Assembly (NCBI GenBank): GCA_015680685.1
Contig: MNCI01024332.1
Location: 9,743-65,347 of the forward strand
From: Gnetum montanum
Taxonomy: Eukaryota; Streptophyta; Gnetopsida; Gnetales; Gnetaceae
Direction: 5' to 3'
DNA length: 55,605 bases
The translations under genes and the position numbers were made by a program. The notes beneath the pieces were generated by a model, which made no database searches, was not told the DNA's origin, and saw only the letters and a program-made list of their open reading frames with translations. Positions 43,196 to 53,478 of the stretch are shown piece after piece. Every line of letters begins with the position of its first letter. The first letter of the stretch is position 1.

Positions 43196-46100
43196 ATGGC
43201 ACCAAAAGTAAGAGGAAAGAATACTAAGTTGGCTAAAATTGACGAAGTATAAGGGAGCCTGCAGCGTGCTTCGCAGGCCTTGGTCGAAGTGAGAGATGTC
43301 ACTCCCCTAAATCGGTAGGCCATCCCTTACTTACTTGTATTGCTTCCTGTGATATGCTTTTTTTTTGTTTATCCTTTTGCGTCCACTACGTAAACTAGTG
43401 TTTTAGGCTGTAGACCTCGTATTGAAGCGAGGGTTTAGACAATAGTATTGCGTCTATCGCCGTTGTTTGAGATAAATCTTGTACTATTACAAGGGTTTCG
43501 GTGATTTCGGCTGTATGGCTAGAGCGTAATTTCTGTAAATTTTCATATAGTTTAAGCATGCAATCAGAATCTAGATGGTAACATGTTTATTTTCTATACA
43601 GTATCATGGTGAAACCCATCCTAATTGTTTTGGATATAGTCGGGGTTTTATGTTGTATAAACCCTATCGTACCCAATGTTCCTCCCCCTCAGACTCGGTT
43701 GCAAGGGAAGGCTATATGGTTTCGAAAGGGTGCGCTGGAGTTTTTGCAGTTTTTGCTGCGTAAGTACAATATTATTGTGTGGTCGCATTTGTCGGGTGAT
43801 ATGGTCGGAGCTATTTTGGAACATCTGTTAGTGGGTTCTACACAGGGCATCCTGGCTTTCCTGACAAACGAGGCTATTGATACTGGGCGTCTCCAAGACC
43901 GTGAACTTAGCACCAGAGGATTGAGGCGTCTAAGTTGGATCTGGGAGATGCCCAGATTTAGGTATTATCATGCGTACAATACTTTGTTTGTGGCTCGTCA
44001 TGTCTCGACTTACTTTCAGAATCCACTAGGCATAGTGTATTATTCGGGTGGGTAAGTTATTTTACTAGTGGTACTGTCAATATGTTTCTAATGTCTGAAT
44101 TTGCAAAGCGTAGGATAGTAATGTGTTATATGATACAGGTTTTTCATCAACGAAAATGGCTTAGTAGGCAATAATGATACATTTTCTTGGACCGAAATGA
44201 CAATAAAGGAGTTTACGTCCACCAGCAACATACGCGCTGGTGTAATGGGGAAAATGGCTTTCGACATTCATGAGTATCCCACTCGTTATGCTAATTCCTT
44301 CAAAAATTGTCAGAATCTCGAGTGGTTACATGAGGAATGGACTTTGAACCCACCCCTCACCCTCGCGGATGTGCAAAGGAAGCTCCCTCCATTTCCTTTG
44401 CCATTTGGACTTGGTAAAGTTTTGTTGTTGCTATTAGTTACAGGGTATTATCTTTTTTCTTGTTTTAAAGTGTTGCATACCAGTGTTTTCGCTATCTTTA
44501 CATGTGCTTTGTATTATCAGTCAAGGAATCCCGGGAGATTACCATCATGATTTCCGGCCATGAGGCGAACACCCTTCTTTTCTGTTATGGCAACATAAAG
44601 GAGGTACAACACTGGCTTGGCCACGTAGCAACCCCAGTTGCATTAGTCACCAAGCTGCGGGAAGCAAGGATGATGCATTTATTCTTAGCCGTAACCCCTG
44701 ATGTCTCCGCAAGCGAAATGTTAACCCTAGTTAACTCCTTCAGCGAGGGAGCTAAACGTTTTTGCACGCGCGTGCGTCACATGCATGTAAACTTTGATAT
44801 CGACGCTCAGCTGTTTACTGACCTCTTTGGCGATCCCTATGATGGTCTTCCCATAGAGGACAAATCAAGGAGAAGTGTCAAATGTTAGGAAGAGTTGGAG
44901 GAGTGGTTGGGGACAAAGAAAGAAACCAAGGGGAGCCCTTGTGAAAAGATCGAATTAGAGGTCGCCAAGACTATTTATCCCCTCTTCTGAGCCCGAGCTT
45001 TCCCCAAGACACTCTCGTAGGGGAAGTTCTTTACTATAGAACAGACCCGTATTATGCAAGAGGTGATGGAGGAAGGGACCTAATTCGACTAGGCAAGCTA
45101 TTTCGCTGAGGGATTACGCACTGAAATGGTGAGGCTCCGCCAAAAGCTCGAGTTGCGTTTCAGTGTGCACTTTACCTTCTTCATAGCTTTCCTTCAGCAT
45201 TTTGCCAAATTTTTGGTTGTCCAGAGGAATGGGGTCTAGGTGCTACAAGACCAAGACCAGTTGTCCAAACCTTGGATTTCTCATATCTTTGGTACTACCC
45301 GGGCACAGGATCCTCTGGAGGGAATTGGGGAGTCGTTGTCTATAACGACTAGGGATGTGATGGCACCTTGAATGTGGGGCCCTGACAGCGTAGGTGGGCT
45401 ACTTCCCACTTACACTGGTGATGTGTCATGAGGGAAGCATCTGGCTGCAGAGATAGTAGATGCCTCGGGTCAGCGTAAAAGACCTCACTTAATCGAGGCC
45501 TCTGTGGAACCAGTAGGTGGCATGGGCAGAACTGTGCAAGTCAGACTTCAGCGGAGTAAACCTCTACCTGGTAAGTGTAAAGACATGGTGAAAGTTACAG
45601 CAATTGTTGTATTATGCAACTTTATTCAGGGTATTCTGAACTATTTAGATGTGTTATGTGGTATGAACAGGGAGGCCTACGGAGCGGTTGACCCCTGAAA
45701 TAGGGGTAGTGGTATTACGGTGTGGGGAAGGGGCCCCAGTTTTGGAAGAGGAGGCCCCAACTGTTAGAATAAGTGTTGCATAGACCCTTGTGCGTGAGGA
45801 GAGAGAGGAGGCGGAAAACATTGACACACTCCCCACTGTAACAGGTAGAGGTAATCAGTGTATTAGGATTTTTAATGAATTCTGTTAATAACTAGAAATT
45901 TTGACTTAATTATGCTACAGATGAACAAGGCGCATCCCCGTACGCCATTGTCAGCAGAGTGTGGGGAGAATTCCTTGATAAGTTTGCCTTCATGGAAGGT
46001 GTTGTCAGTGATATGATCGAGCGCCTTGAGCGTGTGGACCCTAGGGATGGTATGTTATTGCTATTGTATGCTTATTTTATTATAAGGTTGTAATGTTTAT

Positions 46101-47257
46101 TTACATTTGATAATATTTGTTGTCAGGAGCTCGCCTTCGATGGGACCCTACGGAGCCCATTAACCTGGACACAGTCGAGCCTTCATCGGATAGCACGGTC
46201 ATGCCATGCAACATTTATGAGGTAATGCGTAAATGTGCATTACGCTCGACTCGCTCCTTGTGGGAGAGTCAAAACATCAATGAAGACCTCTGGAAGAAGT
46301 TGCAGAGGTCAGAGAAGGAAAGGGTGTCTTTGGCCAAAGAGGTCGGAGACTTAATATCGCGATGTGAATTCCTGCAAGCGCGAGGAATAGATGAAGAGGA
46401 CTAGCATACGGTTATTGTTGCCTATGCTCACTACTGGACCGCGGTCAGAAACAGCTTGCAAACCAATCTCAAATTGGTGGAGCAAAGGATGCAAATAGAG
46501 CTCTTGGCCCAGAAGAACCAGGACCGGAAGGACTTTTGCGCAAGCGTCCAAGATTGGGGGCAAAAGGAAAAAGATCACAAGCATTTGTATAAGTGAGAAA
46601 GTCTCACTTTTCATCAACACTATCAAGATTCTACCATTGAAGCTCAATCCTTGTGGGTGTTCCTCGACATCATTGGTGCATCTAAGGCCTTCGAGAAGTT
46701 CCAGGAGCAGGTGACGGTAAGCGCGTCCCCAAAAAGGAAAATTACTCTTCCCGGGGAAGAGACTACAGTCCCTACTTTCCTCCCTGAACCACCCCGATGG
46801 ACTAGCATGGAGAAAGGGAAAGTGAAGGCTGAAACTATTCTCGGGGATGGAGTTTGGTCTGAGCTAACCGAAGATGAAATTATGCAACGCCTGTGGGTCG
46901 GTTTAGACCAACTCCCCTTTGCTGCAGATGCAGGACCATTGTGAGTAAGTTTGAATGTTATTGAATTTAAATTTTTTTGATTTGTTTTATCATGATTTTT
47001 TCTTATGTATTTATTGTATGTAGGTACAAGGAGTGGATGAAGAAGGTGAACAGGATGAGGAGCGTGTTCAAGAAGAAGAGCGTAATGACGCAGACCGCCC
47101 TCTTGGGGAGCCAGTGTTAGTGCAAGAACCCCATGAAGATGACATTCCTCATGAAGGGATATCCTCTAAAAGGAACGGCCCACTCGAGGACGATTTTTTA
47201 GGCTTAGAGGTGGACTTAAGAGATACGAGCGATAGTGGTACTAGGGGGGATGCGTAA
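43196..47257 (+). pseudogene. Eight-exon FCP1/NIF-like (HAD) gene carried antisense in the Tat-like element
   Basis: Exons: 43196-43314, 43602-44051, 44139-44413, 44521-45570, 45671-45844, 45921-46049, 46127-46944, 47024-47257. All seven introns (76-287 bp) have GT-AG ends, five or so with GTAAGT/GTATGT-like donors, and their removal gives exactly 1083 codons in one frame. The ATG has a good plant context (AACAATGGC). Residues 44-190 match the FCP1 homology/NIF phosphatase fold: KPILIVLDIVGVL (motif I, Asp about 51), FRKGALEFLQFLLRKYNIIVWS, and YHAYNTLFVARH, where family members have the acid pair DD (here AR, about 171-172). It is thus a likely inactive phosphatase fold. Residues 190-770 are unrecognised; about 771-825 look like a coiled coil; 1006-1082 are very acidic. 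Thirteen in-frame stops (1 in exon 1, 8 in exon 4, 1 in exon 5, 3 in exon 7) all can arise from CAA, CAG, CGA or TGG by one transition, with no frameshift. Host origin is inferred. Confidence 0.8.
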
Positions 47258-47848
47258 TTGTGATTTATGCATGATTTTATTGATGAACTTGAACAATGGA
47301 AATATGAATGTTGGCGAGATTACTCATGAGATTTTTTTATGGTTTTTTTATTTACGTTATGTTTAACTTTATGTCTTCATTTATACAAAGCGTAAAGAAA
47401 ATTTTTAAAGACTTTGGATAGGTTGCGTTATTATGACTGTAGAATGGAGTAGCTAGTTTAAGGCCATCGCGGGCCATCACATAGCATTTGCATAAGATAT
47501 AAATGAATGAACTTGCTAGTTTTAGGCCATTGCGGGCCTTTACTAGTTTTAGGCCATTGTGGGCCATCGCTAGTTTTAGGCCATTGTAGGCCATCACTAG
47601 TTTTAGGCTGTTGCAGGCCATGTGCGTACGTCAGGGAATGTAGTGTGCAAAGTGTGCATGTTTGCGTAATCGTACTAATATGAGTAATAGAAGTCAAGAA
47701 GCGTAAACGATGTAAACTGGTAAATGTAAATGGCGTAATGAATAGAAAGCTTAAATACATGTATATTAAAGAGAACTGACAATCAAATTTGATAAGCGTA
47801 AATGAAAAACTGGTGAAAATGTAACGATGTGCATAAACACCACTCAGA
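47258..47848. repeat. Short tandem array and AT-rich DNA between the passenger gene and protease
   Basis: 47452-47620 holds about five imperfect copies of a 26-29-bp unit CTAGTTTTAGGCCATTGYGG plus GCCATC. The CTAGTTTTA start is shared with the array at 38600-39200. The remainder (47630-47848) has scattered GCGTAA words and no coding signal. On the minus strand a donor-like ACAG/GTTGGTGA at 47861/47860, in the protease C-terminal frame, could begin an intron. Confidence 0.6.
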
Positions 47849-48480
47849 TTAATCACCAACCTGTAATTGTTTCTTTATGGCTTTTATGTCCAGCGGTGCA
47901 TAAGGGCGAGGAGGTTTATGGCCTGACTCTTCCACATCATCCTCTTCTCCTTGAAATGGTAGGTCTGCCCATGCTAGGCTGTCATCATTCATTTCGACTT
48001 GTTCGGAGGTTTGGACATGGGTTTGACTTTCGAGCATCTCGATCTCCAAACTCCATTCTTCTTCGATGTTGTTGAAAGTCCTAGGAGTGATTTCATCACC
48101 ATGTATTACTACCTCTCCCCCTGTGTAAGGGAGGTGTATCTCTTGATGTATTGGTGATGAAACTACCCTCAGTTGGGCTAGCCAGGACCTCCCTAAGATC
48201 AGATTGAAACTGGGCATCTTCTCGACAATGATGAATGTGGCCTCTATTGGGAATTGATCCCCTACCACAAATTCGATATGCACCGTTCCCTTGACTTGAA
48301 CTTGTGCCCCGTTGAACGACTTTAGGCACGATGTCATTATAGAACTGATCTGGTCGACCAGGCCCAACTTATCCACTATAGGATAGGGGATGACATTCAC
48401 AGCCGCGCCATCGTCAACGTGCACCCTCTGGATCCGATATTAACCAACCCGGATGGTGATAAACATGGGTTTTGTCGTTA
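47849..48480 (-). pseudogene. Aspartic protease of the Tat-like element
   Basis: Same frame as the upstream gag. The active-site motif is VDDGAAVNVIPY (family D-S/D-G-A; Asp kept), followed by VQVKGTVHIEFVVGDQFPIEATFIIV and FNLILGRSWLAQLRVVSS, the ILGR.WL motif of plant Ty3/gypsy proteases, then VSSPIHQEIHLPYTGG. An acidic tail (EEWSLEIEMLE, GEEDDVEESG) ends at 47849. The 191-codon frame from 48424 is free of stops; two stops lie just upstream in the gag-protease linker. Confidence 0.9.
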
Positions 48481-48481
48481 C

Positions 48482-51400
48482 TCAACCTTTCTCTAGATCA
48501 TCTTTGATGGATTCATCATGAAAGGTCAAAGGGGTTGGTTTAGGTTGCTCAGCAGTGGGAGGAAGCATGATAGCATGTATCGCTTCCTCTTCCACTGGTA
48601 AGCCTTCATCCACAGGTATGGATGTTAGCATACAAACCATGGCCTCACGGTGCTTTTGAGATGTCATAAGAAAGTCATAGAGGCTCAGCATTGTATTTTT
48701 CTATTTCAGAGCCTACTTGACTTGTGTGAATGCGTCGAGGAGGTCCCGTTCTCAGCTGGGTTGCTTATCCCCTCTGTCTTCTTCCATTCGCCCTAAGAGA
48801 TGAATCTCCCGAGGCGGAATAACATTAGTTGGAGGATTGTGTTTCTTTTTACCGAGGGGAGGTGGCTGTGTTTCTATACCTTTGTCTTGCCCATAAGGTG
48901 CAGGTGCAGGGACAGAGGCTAGGGGCCTGGGCTTAGCAAAGCCTAGCATAGAGTGGTTTTTGTTTTTATTGGGTGGTGATTGAGGGTTTTGGTTAGAAGC
49001 TTGCCCCTGCATAAAAGGGGTAGCCGATGGTTTTGGTACCCTAAGGATAAAAGGCACCTTAGGAGTGGGCGCGGACGTGGCCATGGCTTTATCGTTAACG
49101 TGAAACCGGGTTATGGTTGGAGAGGGCACCTGAATAACAAAGGGTGGCCTCAAGATGCCACTAACTACTAGTGAAGAACTTGCCCCCTGGGGTGAACTGG
49201 TAGGCACACGTAAAATAATGGGTTTTTTAGGCAGTACCTTCCCTTCACCATCCGTACTTACCACGTTGATAGTGTACGGTGCGTTATTTGCGTTTAATGG
49301 ATCTTTGTACACATGCAATGCCTGGTTTTTAGGACGTGTTGGACTACTGCCATCTAGTTTCAGAGAACCATCGTCAATCATGCATTGAATGTCATCCTTC
49401 AACGCCCAGCAGTAATCGGTATTATGACTACACAACTGATGGTAGTCACAAAAATGGTCCAACCTAAAAGACTTTGGAACTAGTGGTTCATTAGGTAGGG
49501 CTAAAGAAGGATTCTTTAGTAATTCACAATGATTCTTGTGATGCTGCAGAGCTTCTTCGAATACTTTTTTATTCTGAATATATCCTGCCCCTAATAACTG
49601 TTTCAACAGTTCCCAATGCTTTATAGGTAGGGCTGTATATTTTGAGCGATCTTTACGCTTGAATTTTGGCTTTGGCTGGGGGGGCTTTTCAGGGGCAGGC
49701 GTGTCTTGGCCGGTGTTGCTTGCACTAGCTATGGTCTCGGCAGACACTGTGGGTGCCTTCTTGTTATTCTTGTTTTTAGCACCCTCAGGCAGCGCAGCTA
49801 CTGTCGTTGTTGTTGTTTTACCCTTGTCTTTACCCTTGTTATTGGCATTTTTATAGGCCACATATGCTGGGTCTTTACTAGCCTCAGCAGCATCTTGGAT
49901 GCTCCTGGTTTGGGCGAAAGGTTGACTCAAAGAGCTAGGGGTAAGGTAATACAGTTTAGACTTGATGAAGTTGTTAACTGCTCCTTTAAAAATAGCCAGT
50001 AGATGGGCTTCCACAATAGGCTCACGGATATCATTCAAAGTAACGCTCCATCGCTGTATAAACTTTTGGACTGGTTCAAGTGGATCTTGCTTCACTTCCA
50101 TGAGTTGGTCTAGCATGACTTTTGGCTTTAAATTGTATTTAAAGAGAGTCATGAATTGTGTTAGGAGCTCTTCCAAGGTTGAGATGGAAGAGCGAGGGAG
50201 CGCTTGATACCAGTCCAAAGCTTTCCCTGCTAGAGACATTGCAAAGACATGGATAATCGTATGAGGCCATTGCTGCAATAACAAGGATTCAGACCTGAAG
50301 GTAACAAGGTGAGCATTGGGATCTCCTTTCCCATTATATTTAGTAAAATGGGGCAACGACATCCTTGGCGGCAATGACAACATAGGAACCACTGGGCTGA
50401 TAGGATCATCCTAGTAGAAATCCATGATTTGTATCGTATCAGAGCTAGCAGCTTTAAGGTGACTAACCTCCTTGGTAAGGGTCTGAATAAGCAAAAAAGC
50501 TTGATCTAGGCTTGGTGATGAAGAAGTTTACGCAGGAGGGGCCAGGGGTTGAACTGAAAGGGAAGTGCCAGGAAATGGGAATGGAGCGATGGTTTGACTG
50601 ATAGGTGGTGCTGCAAGGACTATCCCCATGGACGGAGCTGCCTATGAAAACCACCACCCACCAGGTTGAGCAGAGAAATTGGCCACTGCCTAATGTGTAG
50701 GATGGAGATTGTAAGGGTATTGTGGGTTTATCTGTGGGACATGCATGGTAGGTTTGGCTAAGGGTTGCACATCGTATAACGCAGATTGATTATGTGAAAT
50801 AGGTGAGATCCACTGACCAACCGTGGGTTGTTGAACGGATTGCTACGATTGAACAATGGTTGCGATCTATTGCCTTGCAATGGGTTGCAACGGATTTTGC
50901 ATCGGGCAGGTTATAGGTGTGGTATGAGGTTGCACGTGGGGAATGAAATGAGGTGCGATAGACGTAGGTACCACTGACGGAATACTGATTACACATGGCG
51001 ATGAGATTGCCCCCATGTTATTTTGAGATGGTATTTGTACTTGCAGGACTGAGGATTGCGTAGTGGCCTGCGGGATGATAGGAATATGGGTTTGTGTAGT
51101 CATGACTGAGTTGAGATGGGAGGCTTCTCCGATGAGAGGAAACAAGGGATTTATTTATGTATGGGGACTAAGAGTATGATATGAATCTGCGTGTTCAGAT
51201 TGGGCTGCGAATTCATCTTCCTCTTCTTCCACATTTTGAGGTTCTAGAATGGACCATGTAGTCTGACTCCTAGCCATAACTAGCTGGGTCAGGAGTTCAT
51301 GATAATGTTCGGTTAGGGGGATAATGTCATAGGTGATAGTGGTGAAATCTTGGCCCCCTCTGTGGATCAGCTCAAAATTTCATTTTTCCTCAATCTCAGC

Positions 51401-51628
51401 TCGGCTAAGAGCAAGCTTTGCCTGGATCTTGATGTAAATGAAATTTTACTCTTCTGGAGTCATGACAGTGAATGCAGGATCCTTGCCCTGTAAGCTCAAC
51501 GAACGACGCGATGGCCCCTGAGGTCCTATTGCACCAGAAGCTGGTCCGGTGGTGGCGATGGGATTTACGGATGTGGCACCCGAGTCGGTGGTGATCATAG
51601 CAGCAGTGGTTGCATATGCAGAGTCCAT
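48482..51628 (-). pseudogene. gag of the Tat-like element
   Basis: A long frame starting at ATG 51628. The first 410 residues are Pro/Gln/Thr/Ser-rich with about nine in-frame stops. From 50392 the capsid region is open for 546 codons: MSLPHFTKYNGKGDPNAHLV, LAGKALDWYQALPRSSISTLEEL, FKYNLKP, DPLEPVQKFIQRW. A Lys/Thr-rich stretch follows (NKGKDKGKTTTTT), then FKRKDRSKYTALPI, YTALPIKHWELLKQLL and CDYHQLCSHNTDYCWALKDDI, a Cys/His box found at this place in Tat-type Gag proteins. The last part (48691-48482) leads into the protease in the same frame. Gag forms the particle and binds RNA. Confidence 0.9.
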
Positions 51629-51853
51629 TTCTTAGATAGGTTAATGACAAAAAACAACAGGATCTAAAAGGCGACGGCCAAACAGAATTATAAATGGGCT
51701 TTTTACCCTATAGGATTCTAAAGGAATCGTTGCTGTGACCAATCTACACCACACGATTTCGTAAACTTCCTTAGAGGTATTACGTTTACATTTTTATGGA
51801 CATGGGTATGGATCACTTACAGGGCTACCTGTAAAATATGGATCAGAGGTTTA

Positions 51854-51878
51854 GGCCCTCCTTCTAGCGCTAGAAAAC
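51854..51878 (-). other. Primer-binding region of the Tat-like element
   Basis: On the minus strand the LTR end TTACA is followed by GTTTTCTAGCGCTAGAAGGAG and GGCC. The GCTAGAAGGAGGG core equals that after the 5' LTR of the unrelated-looking element at 5858-5880. Cognate tRNA not identified. Confidence 0.6.
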
Positions 51879-53478
51879 TGTAACGATGGAAAACGTCGGT
51901 CGCTAGAAACTACCAAACGAAAATCTGTGTACATAGTCTTGACTACGGATCTGCGTGAGGGCTGTGCTGGAGAAAACGAAACCGCGGTGCCCTGAATGGT
52001 CTTGTCGATTAGATAGGGACTTACTCAATCAGTAAATTGATGAATATTGTGATAATATGTGTATTATATAGATATTCCGTGAAACAATTTGATTCGATGA
52101 ATCGTAAAAGGAGAAGAAAATGATGTAAATGAATTGAAATAACGACAACGTCAACGCGACAAGGAGGATCGGATTTAAGAAGGATGCGCAATTCCAAGAT
52201 CTATGTTTTGACTTGAAGACTGAGAATATTGTATATAAAGTTCCAATGGCAAACTTCGCTTATCTTGTGCGAAGCATACACAAAGTAACAAGAAAACTAT
52301 TCAGCAAGGAGTACAGAATGAAGCTCGGTCTACCTCATGAGTTAAAGATGGGATGCAAGGAAGGTCAAGCCTGGATGTCTATCGATCAACTGTTTCTGGT
52401 CAATAGATCTTGCCAACTACACTAGACGATCTCTCGATCTCTAATCTGCTCCCTTTGCCTTCGGTAGTCTCTACTCAAAACTACCAATGATCGCCAATGG
52501 AGAGAACTGTATTTTCACAAAAGGACTGATCGCTCCTGTTGCCAATGCTCAAGCAAATGTCTTCTATCTCTATTCAAAAGGTGATATTTGCCAAAAAAAG
52601 CCCCTAGATGAAGATGATCTTCGTCAACTGGAGTATTTATAGGTTCAGTAGTATGTGGAGAAGGCACGACCCTGGTGACACGTGTCTCGAACCTTCAAAA
52701 TACCATTGACTTGGTAACCTTTATGTTGAAACTGGTCATGTTGCATCATGTTTTTGGGAAGGGGAGCAAAGTCCACTATCGACCACTTCCGCTGAAGCCA
52801 CTTCATGATTACGCACAATACACTTATCAGTGTATTGTGTGTGTGAATAGTAGGTGCGTATCTGGTATTGCTTTAGCTGGCTTTAGGCTGTATTACGCTT
52901 GTTTATGCGGTGTAGCATGGCAAAGCACAATAGAGTGTAGAAGTAGTTAACTCAAGCTGTTTTACACTCACTTATGCCACGAAGCATAATAGAGTGTTAA
53001 ACATGGTCAACTTTACAATAAGTTACACTTGTTTACGCTGCGTAGCGTAATAAGTGTAAAGCGACCAATCTGCAAAAAGGAAGAAATTAATCTGCCGTGC
53101 TTCTTTGGACTCTAACTTTGACTTTCTAGAAGCTCATTACGCTACTCTGCATAACGGAGCGTAAACTCAGCATTGGACAAAAGACTTAGCGGAGTATGCA
53201 ACAAGTCTTAGACCTTAAACTTCGTCCAATTCGCAAAAGTAAGTTACTTTTTGATATCGGGCTATGTTAAGCAGATTTACGCTGAGCAACACTACACTAT
53301 GTTGGGTAACGTAGCGTAAAGAAAGAAAACAAAGTAAGGTCAAAATTTGTAAAAAACTTGGAGACTTGATTGCTGCACACCCCTTTGCCTCATTCTGTCT
53401 TCTGGATTTCTGCTGCAAACGTTTGCCCGAATCGTGAATCTTCACCTTAGGCCAATTCACAATTTCTACGGTGTTTCA
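51879..53478 (-). repeat. 5' LTR of the Tat-like element
   Basis: 1600 bp, same ends as 35831-37392 (TGAAACACC...TTACA on the minus strand), minus-strand TATA box near 52634-52642, and the same GCGTAA/TTACGC-rich U3. It contains a stretch near 52318-52345 that the other copy lacks. Confidence 0.9.

Larger units (their letters stand above)
35831..53478 (-). mobile_element. Tat-like Ty3/gypsy retrotransposon carrying an antisense passenger gene
   Basis: 17.65 kb on the minus strand. Sense order: 5' LTR (53478-51879), primer-binding region, gag and protease in one frame (51628-47849), a 5.1-kb intervening region holding an antisense eight-exon gene, RT, RNase H and a second RNase H (42720-40407), integrase (40340-39240), tandem-repeat 3' region (39200-37400), PPT and 3' LTR (37392-35831). 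The second RNase H marks the Tat lineage. It is inserted in the gag of an Athila-like element; matching gag sequence continues on the other side. Candidate TSD bases TAGTG (35826-35830) and GTGTG (53479-53483) agree at only three of five sites. All coding parts carry stops, so it is a dead, old copy. Confidence 0.85.

Noticed and set aside
43606-44055. 149-codon frame as an intact single-exon phosphatase gene
   Set aside because: It ends at a stop formed within a GTAAGT donor and continues in phase after the 87-bp intron; it is exon 2 of a larger gene and lacks the acid pair needed for normal activity.
47033-47257. Acidic 74-codon frame as a separate small gene
   Set aside because: It joins in phase, through a GTAAGT donor at 46945 and AG at 47023, to exon 7 of the passenger gene, so it is the last exon.
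49659-50207. Plus-strand frames opposite the Tat-like gag
   Set aside because: Shadow frames of the well-supported gag on the minus strand.
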